Virus record (IMG/VR): IMGVR_UViG_3300030090_000565
Span: 594-33,906 of that record
Length of the DNA: 33,313 bases
Origin: a virus
Direction: 5' to 3' (one strand)
The notes beneath the pieces were generated by a model that saw only the letters and a program-made list of their open reading frames with translations, ran no database searches and had not been told where the DNA came from. This document shows, in pieces, positions 1 through 6,791 of the stretch. Each line of letters opens with the position of its first letter. Position 1 is the first letter of the stretch. A program made the position numbers and the translations under genes.

Positions 1-521
1 ACCACAATGATAAAAGAATGGTTGAGTATAATAGTTTTATCTGTCAGCTTGGTGCTGAATATATTAATCATTTTAGTAAGTCAGGGAATAGTCTTAAAGG
101 TGATAAACAAGTTCAAATAGACGAAACTTGGTCAGTGCATAGTTATGACGGAGATTATAACCCTATACATGACCACGGCACTAAAACTTTAATGGGTATA
201 TCTACTACAGCCTGGACTAAAGTACCTCCACAAATAGGTAATGTTAATGCTAATTCACCAACCTATTCTTTGTATAATGAAAGTGGACATTCAGACGGCT
301 GTATAGCGTTTCAATACGGACAGGTATCAGTTATAGATAGTGAAAGATTAAAACCAGCTCAATCATTTGTTATGACTCCAGAGGTAGGAAAGTTATTACT
401 TTTTCCTTCTTGGTTACAACATATGGTCTATCCCTTCAAAGGAGAAGGAGAAAGACGAACCATCGCATCCAACTTAAATTGTTGGGATGTGCAAACAACT
501 ACACCTAAGGAGGTGCAATAA
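1..521 (+). CDS. 2OG-Fe(II) oxygenase family protein (TIGR02466-like), 5' end outside window
   Basis: The frame is open from base 3 with no stop. The first ATG (base 18) lies where relatives would already be well inside the protein, so the N-terminus is probably cut by the window edge. Counting from that ATG, an HxH motif (H51, H53 in NPIHDHG) is followed by H135 in LLFPSWLQHMV and an arginine pair (R146/R147) before TIASNL. This is the layout of the jelly-roll 2OG-Fe(II) oxygenases often found in marine phages: two-part metal site, distal His, and Arg for 2-oxoglutarate. The substrate is unknown; in phages these are often guessed to act on proteins or nucleic acids. It overlaps the next start by one base. 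Family assignment is fairly confident, role is not. Confidence 0.75.
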   Translation, partial: HNDKRMVEYNSFICQLGAEYINHFSKSGNSLKGDKQVQIDETWSVHSYDGDYNPIHDHGTKTLMGISTTAWTKVPPQIGNVNANSPTYSLYNESGHSDGCIAFQYGQVSVIDSERLKPAQSFVMTPEVGKLLLFPSWLQHMVYPFKGEGERRTIASNLNCWDVQTTTPKEVQ

Positions 522-769
522 TGCAAAAAGAAGAAAACAAAGCTAAAGTCGGTGATAAGGAAATATTAGAATCTGAAATGACAGATAAACAAAAATATCT
601 GGCAAATCAAATCACTAATTTAAGAAAGAAAAAAGAACAAATACTTTTTGATTTAGACCAAATAGAAGCGGCTTTAACTGTTTTTCAAAATTCATTTATA
701 GCTTCAACTCAAGAAGAAGCTGAAGAAATTCTCAAAGAAGATAAAGATATTCCAGAGGAGGAAAAATAA
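521..769 (+). CDS. Small charged coiled-coil protein, unknown function
   Basis: This 82-aa protein is rich in Lys and Glu. Its central heptad-like stretch (about residues 22-60, LANQITNLRKKKEQILFDL) looks like a coiled coil, and the tail is very acidic. There is no signal peptide or membrane segment. The start overlaps the upstream stop (taATG) and a good ribosome site, AAGGAGG, lies about 8 bases before it. It sits among small genes ahead of a tail/virion gene, so an assembly or scaffold-like role is possible. I do not recognise the family. Confidence 0.7.
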   Translation: MQKEENKAKVGDKEILESEMTDKQKYLANQITNLRKKKEQILFDLDQIEAALTVFQNSFIASTQEEAEEILKEDKDIPEEEK

Positions 770-770
770 A

Positions 771-932
771 ATGATGTGGTTAAATATTATTATGTGGATT
801 ACTGCTATAATCTCTATAGCTTCAGTAATAGCGGCAATTACACCAACACCTAAAGATAACCATTGGTTTAAACCAATTTATAAAGTTATTGACTGGTGTG
901 CTTTAAACATAGGTAAAGCAAAACAAAAATAA
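771..932 (+). CDS. Small membrane protein, unknown
   Basis: This is a 53-aa reading frame. It starts one base after the upstream stop, has an AGAGGAGG ribosome site about 9 bases before the ATG, and its stop overlaps the next ATG (taATG). An N-terminal hydrophobic stretch (about residues 3-23, Trp/Ile/Ala rich) could span the membrane once, followed by a polar tail ending in Lys/Gln. No family is recognised. The tight coupling on both sides and the strong ribosome site are the evidence that it is a real gene. It could belong to the lysis or membrane functions of this cluster. Confidence 0.6.
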   Translation: MMWLNIIMWITAIISIASVIAAITPTPKDNHWFKPIYKVIDWCALNIGKAKQK

Positions 933-1114
933 TGGCTACGGTAAAAGAAGCTTTAGCAGAACTTAGTGCACACGAAAGAGAGTGTGCTATTCGCTATGAA
1001 TATATCGAAAAAAGATTAGACGAAGGTTCTGCTAAATTTAAAAGATTAGAAATGTTATTATGGGGGGTTTATCCATTTATACTAGGCTCTATAGTTTTTG
1101 CTGCTTTTATATAG
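932..1114 (+). CDS. Small C-tail membrane protein, holin/XhlA-like topology
   Basis: In this 60-aa protein residues 1-40 form a charged amphipathic helix (KEALAELSAHERE, EYIEKRLDEG) and residues 42-60 form one hydrophobic segment (LLWGVYPFILGSIVFAAFI) reaching the C-terminus. This topology resembles XhlA-type lysis accessory proteins and some small phage holins, but topology alone is weak evidence. The endolysin is about 2.2 kb downstream, past two virion genes, so it is not directly adjacent. It overlaps the upstream stop by one base. Gene confidence is good; the holin idea is only a suggestion. Confidence 0.65.
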   Translation: MATVKEALAELSAHERECAIRYEYIEKRLDEGSAKFKRLEMLLWGVYPFILGSIVFAAFI

Positions 1115-1124
1115 GAAAAAAATA

Positions 1125-3026
1125 ATGCCTTTACAAAAATTTCTTTTTAAACCAGGAATCAATAAAGAAGCTACCGCTTACGCTAATGAAGGTGGTTGGT
1201 TTGATAGTAATTTAGTTCGTTTCCGTAAAGGTCTCCCAGAAAAAATAGGAGGATGGGCTAAAGCTTCTTCAGACAGTTTTAAATCTTCAGGAAGGTCTTT
1301 ACACGCTTGGGTTGATTTAGAAGGAAGTAAATATTTAGGGTTAGGAACTACTTGGAAAAACTATATATTACAAGGAAATTCTTATTATGATATAACTCCT
1401 TTAAGAAGTACTACATCAGCAGGAGATGTAACATTTGCAGCAACTAATGGAAGTTCTACTATAACAGTAACGGATTCTTCTCACGGTGCTGTTATGAATG
1501 ATTTTGTAACATTTAGTGGTGCAGCTACTTTAGGTGGTTTAATAACTGCTGCTGTACTAAATCAAGAATATCAAATAGTTACAGTACCTAACGCTAATAC
1601 TTACACTATAACGGCTAAAGATACTGATGGTGCTGAAGTAACCGCTAATTCAAGTGATAGTGGTAACGGTGGTGGGAGTGTCGTCGGTGCCTATCAAATA
1701 AATGTTGGTTTAGATGTTTACGTTCCCTCAACAGGGTGGGGCTCTGATTATTGGGGCTCAGGTACTTGGGGGAGTGTTGCGGCATTAGAAGCAACAAATC
1801 AATTACGTTTATGGTCTCAAGATAATTTTGGTGAAGATTTACTTTTTAATGCTAGAGGAGCAGGAATTTATTATTGGGACACTAGTGCAAAAACATTAGG
1901 TACTGATAGAGGTGTTGCTTTATCTGCTATTTCTGGAGCTAATTTAGCACCTACTAAAGCTTTACAAGTTTTAGTCAGTGATATAGATAGACACGTAATT
2001 TGTTTAGGAGCAGACCCATTAAATGATGGAGAAACAGCTAGAACAGGTTCAATAGACCCTATGTTTATTGCATGGTCTGACCAAGAAGATGCAGCAGAAT
2101 GGGAACCTAAATCAACAAATACGGCAGGGTCTTTTAGACTTTCTGCAGGGTCTTCTATAGTTGGAGGTGTTAGAGCAAGACAAGAAACATTAATTTGGAC
2201 AGATACTTCTTTATATTCTATGACTTTTGTAGGACAGCCTTTTACTTTTTCTTTAAACCTAGTTAACGAAGGAGTTGGATTAGTAGGACCTAATGCTATG
2301 GTCAATACTCCTAAAGGTGTTTTTTGGATGGATAAAAAAGGTTTTTATAACTATTCAGGACAAATACAACAACTACCATGTACTGTAGATGAATATGTTT
2401 TTACAGATTTAAACCAAACACAAAGTTATCAAATATTCGGTTTTGTTAATAAAGCTTTTAATGAAGTGGGGTGGTTTTATTGTTCAAACGATACTACAGT
2501 TATAGATAGATATGTCGTATTTAATTATGAAGAACAAGTATGGTCAATAGGTAAATTATCTAGAACATCTTGGATAGACGAAGGTGTTTTTAGTAACCCT
2601 AAAGCTACTTATTCTAGTTCTAATACAGGGTATTGTTACAACCACGAAACTGGACATGACGCAGACGAAACAGCTATGACGGATGTTTATATAGAGTCTA
2701 GTGATTTTGACATAGACCCAGCAGGAGAAGATTTTCAACATATTAGTAGGATTATTCCTGATGTTAAGTTTAACGGAAACGGTAGTGTGGGAACTGGGGG
2801 ACAACAAGTAGATATAGTATTAAAGAAAAGAGATTTTCCAGGAGAATCTTTAACTACCGTTGTTACTGGAACTTGTTATTCTAATACTTCTAAAATAGAT
2901 ACTCGTCTTAGAGGTCGTCAAGCAGTTATCCGAGTTCAGTCTAATGATGATGATACTGCTAAATTAGGTATGGGTTTTAGATTAGGTGCAACTCGTTTGG
3001 ATATTAAACCTGACGGTAAACGTTAA
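1125..3026 (+). CDS. Virion protein, putative tail / packaged-DNA stabilisation-type protein
   Basis: This is a 633-aa protein. I chose the ATG at 1125, preceded by TAGGA about 10 bases upstream, over an upstream TTG; the protein then begins MPLQKFLFKPGINKEAT. The opening, including GGWFDSNLVRFRKGLPEKIG, is a familiar start of structural proteins in marine podovirus- and siphovirus-like phages. It is often annotated as tail or DNA-stabilisation (P22 gp10-like) protein. Residues about 100-190 form a Thr/Ser/Gly-rich beta domain (VTFAATNGSSTITVTDSS), and the rest is beta-rich and Trp-rich as expected for a beta-propeller-like tail hub. There is no signal peptide. It overlaps the next gene by one base. 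A virion role is likely; the exact position in the tail is not established. Confidence 0.75.
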   Translation: MPLQKFLFKPGINKEATAYANEGGWFDSNLVRFRKGLPEKIGGWAKASSDSFKSSGRSLHAWVDLEGSKYLGLGTTWKNYILQGNSYYDITPLRSTTSAGDVTFAATNGSSTITVTDSSHGAVMNDFVTFSGAATLGGLITAAVLNQEYQIVTVPNANTYTITAKDTDGAEVTANSSDSGNGGGSVVGAYQINVGLDVYVPSTGWGSDYWGSGTWGSVAALEATNQLRLWSQDNFGEDLLFNARGAGIYYWDTSAKTLGTDRGVALSAISGANLAPTKALQVLVSDIDRHVICLGADPLNDGETARTGSIDPMFIAWSDQEDAAEWEPKSTNTAGSFRLSAGSSIVGGVRARQETLIWTDTSLYSMTFVGQPFTFSLNLVNEGVGLVGPNAMVNTPKGVFWMDKKGFYNYSGQIQQLPCTVDEYVFTDLNQTQSYQIFGFVNKAFNEVGWFYCSNDTTVIDRYVVFNYEEQVWSIGKLSRTSWIDEGVFSNPKATYSSSNTGYCYNHETGHDADETAMTDVYIESSDFDIDPAGEDFQHISRIIPDVKFNGNGSVGTGGQQVDIVLKKRDFPGESLTTVVTGTCYSNTSKIDTRLRGRQAVIRVQSNDDDTAKLGMGFRLGATRLDIKPDGKR

Positions 3027-3352
3027 TGGGTAAGTTATTAGAAACTAAACTTCCCGTAGCGATAGGAGAAGTATCTTCTGAAACATTTAACCGTTTAGTA
3101 AGAGTATTAGAATTAAGTTTAAATACTAAAGATATTAATGCAACCTTAAATGTAAATGAAACAGAAAGAAATAAAAATAAATTCAACAAAGGAGATATTA
3201 TTTGGAATCTTTCTACAAACCAACTGCAATTATGGACAGGTGATAAATGGGTAGATATATATTCAGGGACCGAAAAGGGAGTTCAGGGAACAACGGCACT
3301 GGGGAACGTAAGCGTTTCAACTGGTGGAGCAACAACAATAACAATAACGTAG
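3026..3352 (+). CDS. Small virion-associated protein
   Basis: This 108-aa protein starts inside the upstream stop. It has a helical N-terminal half, a central WNLSTNQLQLWTGDKWVDI segment typical of small beta modules in tail or fibre proteins, and a Thr/Gly-rich end (GNVSVSTGGATTITIT). I recognise the general style from marine phage structural clusters but no named family. Position between the large tail protein and the endolysin supports a structural role. A longer reading frame beginning at 3247 overlaps its 3' part, but that frame encodes the lysozyme, whose real start is downstream. Confidence 0.65.
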   Translation: MGKLLETKLPVAIGEVSSETFNRLVRVLELSLNTKDINATLNVNETERNKNKFNKGDIIWNLSTNQLQLWTGDKWVDIYSGTEKGVQGTTALGNVSVSTGGATTITIT

Positions 3353-3363
3353 AGGATATTAGT

Positions 3364-3810
3364 ATGGATATGCAAAAATTACAAGAAGAATTAACTTTTG
3401 ATGAAGGTTGTATAGATAAAATATACTTAGACCATTTAGGTTATCCAACTTTTGGTATAGGTCATTTAATATTAGAAACAGACCCTGAACACGGACAAGA
3501 CGTAGATACTCCTGTTTCTGAAGAAAGAATAACTGAATGTTTTGAAAAAGACATACAAAACGTTATAGATGATTTAGATAGAAACATGACATGGTGGAAA
3601 GATTTACCAGAAGATTTACAAAGAGTTATGGCGAATATGTGTTTTAATTTAGGTATAACAAGGTTATTAAAGTTTAAAAAGTTTTTGGCTGCGATGGAAG
3701 AACATAATTGGGATAAAGCTGCAGTTGAAATGCTAGATAGTCGTTGGGCTATACAAGTAGGTCCAAGAGCTATAAGATTAAAAGATAGAGTTTTAAAACA
3801 AGGAGAATAA
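3364..3810 (+). CDS. Endolysin, T4-type lysozyme (GH24)
   Basis: This 148-aa enzyme would hydrolyse the beta-1,4 bond between MurNAc and GlcNAc in peptidoglycan to release phage progeny. The E-D-T catalytic triad of T4 lysozyme is visible: E14 in LTFDEG, D23 in IYLDHLGY and T29 in PTFGIGHL. The length fits the family (T4 lysozyme is 164 aa). I chose ATG 3364, preceded by AGAGGA about 8 bases upstream; the frame is open further upstream but that part overlaps the previous gene and is not lysozyme-like. There is no signal peptide or SAR segment, so a holin would be needed. Candidates are the small membrane proteins at 932-1114 and 4296-4646. Confidence 0.93.
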   Translation: MDMQKLQEELTFDEGCIDKIYLDHLGYPTFGIGHLILETDPEHGQDVDTPVSEERITECFEKDIQNVIDDLDRNMTWWKDLPEDLQRVMANMCFNLGITRLLKFKKFLAAMEEHNWDKAAVEMLDSRWAIQVGPRAIRLKDRVLKQGE

Positions 3811-3811
3811 T

Positions 3812-3916
3812 ATGCCAAAAGTAGGAAATAAAAAATTTTCATACACTAAAAAAGGAAAAGCAGCAGCTAAGGCTTATAAAAAGAAATTAGCTAAAAAGAA
3901 AAAGAGAAGTAAATAA
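3812..3916 (+). CDS. Lysine-rich 34-aa basic peptide
   Basis: This is a very short frame with a strong ribosome site (AGGAGA, about 6 bases before ATG), fused by a one-base overlap to the nuclease gene. The product begins MPKVGNKKFSYTKKGKAAAK and is about 40 percent Lys plus Arg. Similar tiny basic peptides recur beside structural genes in marine phages. A nucleic-acid-binding or virion-minor role is possible but not shown. The coupling and ribosome site are the main support. Confidence 0.6.
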   Translation: MPKVGNKKFSYTKKGKAAAKAYKKKLAKKKKRSK

Positions 3917-4296
3917 TGGCTAAAGCACCAGATTCATTCGTATATAACGCAACACTAGAACGTATAGTTGATGGAGATACTTTTGATTGCTGTCTTGATT
4001 TAGGTTTTGATGTAAAGTTACATAAGCAGCGTGTTAGACTTGCAGGTATAGATACTCCTGAAAGTAGAACTAGAGATTTAGCAGAAAAGAAATTAGGACT
4101 TGCTGCTAAAGAAAGATTAAAAGAACTTTGTTGTGGCAGTATAAAAGTTAAATCTTTAGGCAAAGGTAAATACGGTCGTATATTAGGTATTCCGTACACA
4201 GAAGATGGCAGAGATATCTGTGATGTTTTAATAAAAGAAGGTCATGCTGTTGAATATCATGGAGGGAAAAAGGTTAAAGTTTGGGGTGATTACTAA
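3916..4296 (+). CDS. Thermonuclease-like (SNase fold) nuclease
   Basis: This 126-aa protein matches staphylococcal-nuclease-fold Ca2+-dependent nucleases that cut DNA or RNA. Key residues are present in order: D21 in VDGDTF, R41 in RVRLAGIDTPE, D46/T47 and E49 in the same motif, and R88 in GKYGRILG, matching D21, R35, D40/T41, E43 and R87 of the S. aureus enzyme. There is no signal peptide, so it should act in the host cytoplasm. Host DNA degradation, recombination or packaging trimming are options. It overlaps the basic peptide upstream and the membrane protein downstream by one base each. Confidence 0.9.
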   Translation: MAKAPDSFVYNATLERIVDGDTFDCCLDLGFDVKLHKQRVRLAGIDTPESRTRDLAEKKLGLAAKERLKELCCGSIKVKSLGKGKYGRILGIPYTEDGRDICDVLIKEGHAVEYHGGKKVKVWGDY

Positions 4297-4646
4297 TGGA
4301 ATCAGCCGTTACTTTAATTCAAGAAGTTGGATTTCCTATTGCAGCCGCACTTGGTCTTGGTTGGTTTATTTATAAGCTTATCATGCGTATTGTGGATGGC
4401 ATGGAGCAAAAACTAGATGTAGTTGATGAAAAAGTAGCTGGTCAAATACAAGCTATTGAAGAAAGATTAGGCACAAAACTTGACTCCCAACACGGAATAC
4501 TAGTAGCATTAATTGATAGGGTACGTAGTTTAGATAACGAAATTATAAGACAAGATACTTTAATTAAGACTATTCTTGGCGTACCTAATTTAATAGATAG
4601 TAATAAAATCGCTAAGGCTGATAGAAATGACCAAAGAATTGATTAA
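4296..4646 (+). CDS. Membrane-anchored coiled-coil protein, holin/spanin candidate
   Basis: In this 116-aa protein an N-terminal hydrophobic segment (about residues 11-29, GFPIAAALGLGWFIYKLIM) is followed by a long charged coiled coil (MEQKLDVVDEKVAGQIQAIE and on to about residue 95). One membrane anchor plus a coiled coil resembles BhlA-type holins and i-spanins. It lies close to the endolysin, with two small genes between. No partner lipoprotein spanin is seen next to it, unless the CsgG lipoprotein further downstream plays an outer-membrane part. The lysis assignment is inferred from topology and position. Confidence 0.65.
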   Translation: MESAVTLIQEVGFPIAAALGLGWFIYKLIMRIVDGMEQKLDVVDEKVAGQIQAIEERLGTKLDSQHGILVALIDRVRSLDNEIIRQDTLIKTILGVPNLIDSNKIAKADRNDQRID

Positions 4647-4828
4647 TGAAAGTTTTTGCTACAAGATTTGAACACGACGGTAATATATACGATGGACCTT
4701 TTATTTATGCAAGGACTTTAGAAGAAGCAGAAATGGAAGCTATAGTACATGGTGTAAGGATTGTAGGTCAAGTAGAAATAGTTATAAAAGCAGAAGAAGA
4801 TATAGGAGAAGACAGAGTTTTACATTAG
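4646..4828 (+). CDS. Small hypothetical protein
   Basis: This 60-aa protein starts in the upstream stop (taATG). It has an alpha/beta pattern with ARTLEEAEMEAIVHGVRIVG in the middle and an acidic end. There is no membrane segment and no recognised family. The next gene (CsgF-like) begins 9 bases after its stop, so the curli-type genes are likely co-transcribed with this lysis cluster. Confidence 0.6.
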   Translation: MKVFATRFEHDGNIYDGPFIYARTLEEAEMEAIVHGVRIVGQVEIVIKAEEDIGEDRVLH

Positions 4829-4836
4829 AGGCTGTT

Positions 4837-5325
4837 ATGAGTAAAAAAGAAGAAGCAGAAAAAATATTTATTTATAGACTTGTTGTTGTTATAGGGTTAA
4901 TCCTTTTTCTGGGGATATTAGGGATTAATCTTAAAGCCGACACTATAACCCATAAATTTAAAAATCCCAGTTTTAATGGGATAGGTACTTCGTCCCATTA
5001 TCTTACGATTGAAAACCAAGAATTTAATCGTAAGATGAGTATAAAAGAAGAAATTAAAGCAATACAAGAACAAATTGAAAGAGATAAAGAAAATACTACA
5101 TTAGCTAGATTTATTAGGAATCTTGAGTCACGTATCTATGCACAGTTATCAAGACAGTTGGTAGAAAATTTGTTCGGAGAAACTCCTAGCACTGAAGGAA
5201 CTTTAACCTTAGAGGGCAACACTATACAATATAGTATCAAAGATGGAGTTATAAGTTTAATTATTACCGATGCAGATGGAAATGTCACAGAGATACAGTT
5301 GCCTATTGGCGATTTTTCTTTCTAG
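4837..5325 (+). CDS. csgF: CsgF-like curli assembly protein
   Basis: This 162-aa protein starts after an AGAGG ribosome site 5 bases upstream. Residues 11-32 are hydrophobic and LKA-DTIT looks like a signal peptidase site, giving a mature start DTITHKFKNPSFNG. That closely parallels mature E. coli CsgF (GTMTFQFRNPNFGG), whose N-terminus inserts into the CsgG pore. The C-terminal beta region (residues 122-158, IQYSIKDGVISLIITDADG) matches the CsgF C-terminal strand pattern. The middle is a helical, charged linker (about 66-112). In bacteria CsgF sits at the cell surface on CsgG and couples export to fibre nucleation. It overlaps csgG by 56 bases. Assignment is confident; use by the phage is unknown. 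Confidence 0.9.
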   Translation: MSKKEEAEKIFIYRLVVVIGLILFLGILGINLKADTITHKFKNPSFNGIGTSSHYLTIENQEFNRKMSIKEEIKAIQEQIERDKENTTLARFIRNLESRIYAQLSRQLVENLFGETPSTEGTLTLEGNTIQYSIKDGVISLIITDADGNVTEIQLPIGDFSF

Positions 5326-6139
5326 TTGTAGTTTAGCTCCTGTAGATACTAATTTACAACAAGGTAAAACTTTACCTAGTATATTACAAATACAATCTGA
5401 AGAATTATTAAACGCACCACAACCTAAAGTACCTATCGTTGTAGCAGTATACCCTAATAGTTTTACTGACCAAACAGGACAACGTAAAAGCAATAGTGAG
5501 TTTGCTTTATTTAGTACAGCACTAACCCAAGCTCCTAGTCATTTATTAATTAGAAGTTTAAAACATACAGCTAATGGTAAATTTTTTAGAGTTGCCGAAA
5601 GAGTTGGATTAGATAATCTTACAAAAGAAAGACAACTAATTCGTTCTGCTAGAGAACAAAACGAAGCAACAGATGGACCTAAACCTATTATGCCGTTATT
5701 ATTTGCAGGTGTTCTTATGGAAGGTGCCGTAATTGGGTATGACACAAATATTAAAAGCGGTGGTATTGGTGCAAGATATTTAGGTATTGGAATGAGTAAA
5801 CAGTATCGTATAGACAATATAACAGTTGCTTTACGTATGGTTTCCATAGCTACAGGAGAAGTATTAATTGATGTTTTGGTGAATAAACAAATTTATAGTT
5901 ATGGACAATCACAAGATGTTTTTAGGTTTATTGAAGCAGGTACAGAACTTGTAGAAATAGAAACAGGAGATGCAGAAAACGAGCCTACAACGTTAGCATT
6001 ACAGAGAGCTATTGAGGCGTCTGTTTTGCAAATCGTCAAAATAGGGTATGATAAAGGTTTTTGGGAGGAAAAAAATGAAGCAATTAAAATTGATGAGCCT
6101 GATTGCGATGCTGAGTGTATTGACAACATACGCGGCTGA
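5270..6139 (+). CDS. csgG: CsgG-like outer-membrane curli secretion pore lipoprotein
   Basis: This protein has 289 aa from the first ATG; ATGs at 5276 and 5282 are also possible. A lipobox LSSC (C20) is followed by SLAP, giving a lipidated mature protein of about 270 aa, near E. coli CsgG (262). Diagnostic stretches are IVVAVYPNSFTDQTGQ (about 56-71), IGYDTNIKSGGIGARYLGIG (155-174), IATGEVL (193-199), DVFRFIEAG (216-224) and a late ENEPTTLALQRAIE (237-250). These align to E. coli IIGYESNVKSGGVGARYFGIG, VFRFID and SNEPVMLCLMSAIE. CsgG forms a nonameric outer-membrane channel for unfolded curlin export. It sits between CsgF and a secreted repeat protein, as expected of a functional set. The tail has two cysteines (C279, C283) near the end. 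Confidence 0.94.
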   Translation: MQMEMSQRYSCLLAIFLSSCSLAPVDTNLQQGKTLPSILQIQSEELLNAPQPKVPIVVAVYPNSFTDQTGQRKSNSEFALFSTALTQAPSHLLIRSLKHTANGKFFRVAERVGLDNLTKERQLIRSAREQNEATDGPKPIMPLLFAGVLMEGAVIGYDTNIKSGGIGARYLGIGMSKQYRIDNITVALRMVSIATGEVLIDVLVNKQIYSYGQSQDVFRFIEAGTELVEIETGDAENEPTTLALQRAIEASVLQIVKIGYDKGFWEEKNEAIKIDEPDCDAECIDNIRG

Positions 6140-6791
6140 TAACGAAATACACGTAGACCAAAGCGGAGCTACAGCTAACATAGATTTAGAACAACTTGGT
6201 TCTGGAAATATTATTGGTGGTTTAAATTCTTCAGCAGGAAGTTTAACCGCTCTTGATTTAGACGGAACTTCGTTAACTCTTGATATTAACCAAATAGGTG
6301 ATACAAACAAATTTCTTGGTGATATATTAGGGGACTCTGTAACAGGCTTTTTTGAATTTGATGGTGATAGTAATACTTTTACTATTCAAGGCGACCCAAC
6401 AAACACTTACGGTATAGATAGTTCAAATTACAACGTAGACGTAACAGGAAGTACAAATACTTTTACTCTTGACCATGGCACTAGTGCTCTTGCTGCTACG
6501 TTAGATTTAGATTGGATTATACAGGGTGACGGTAACACTTTTGATTTTGATATAAATTACGACGGTGGTACTTCTTATGTTGATGTTGATGGTGATAGTA
6601 ATACTTTAAACTTTACAGGCTCTGGTTATGCTGGGGGCTATTTTTATTTAGACCAAACAGGTAATTCTAGAACATTTAATATTACACAATCGAGTACACA
6701 AGATAATGACTGGCTCAAAATTATTTCTAACGGTAGTAACGGTACTGTTTGCGTCATTCAAAACGACCAAGGTACAGGCGTCGGATGCTGA
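6075..6791 (+). CDS. Secreted curlin-like repeat protein, probable CsgG cargo
   Basis: This protein has 238 aa from ATG 6075, chosen for its GGGAGG ribosome site 6 bases upstream and for the signal peptide it creates (MKQLKLMSLIAMLSVLTTYA, then ADNE). The mature part holds about eight degenerate copies of a G-[DS]-x-N-type repeat, at roughly residues 39-48, 72-82, 94-106, 122-135, 148-159, 170-182, 193-205 and 217-229. Examples are NQIGDTNKFLG, EFDGDSNTFTIQG and DVDGDSNTLNFTG. Curlin subunits CsgA/CsgB are built from Q-x-G-x-x-N strand-loop-strand repeats that stack as amyloid. These copies keep G and N but often lose Gln. Two cysteines near the C-terminus (C226, C238) are unusual for curlins. 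It overlaps csgG (65 bases) and the FecR gene (86 bases). Confidence 0.8.
   Translation: MKQLKLMSLIAMLSVLTTYAADNEIHVDQSGATANIDLEQLGSGNIIGGLNSSAGSLTALDLDGTSLTLDINQIGDTNKFLGDILGDSVTGFFEFDGDSNTFTIQGDPTNTYGIDSSNYNVDVTGSTNTFTLDHGTSALAATLDLDWIIQGDGNTFDFDINYDGGTSYVDVDGDSNTLNFTGSGYAGGYFYLDQTGNSRTFNITQSSTQDNDWLKIISNGSNGTVCVIQNDQGTGVGC

Noticed and set aside
1871-2305. 144-aa minus-strand reading frame inside the 633-aa virion gene
   Set aside because: It is opposite a well-supported gene, with no ribosome site and a composition that mirrors the sense codons. The other minus-strand frames within genes were rejected for the same reason.
3247-3363. N-terminal extension of the lysozyme frame
   Set aside because: The extra residues are Gly/Asn-rich antisense-like sequence overlapping the previous gene. 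The ribosome site and T4-lysozyme alignment support the start at 3364.
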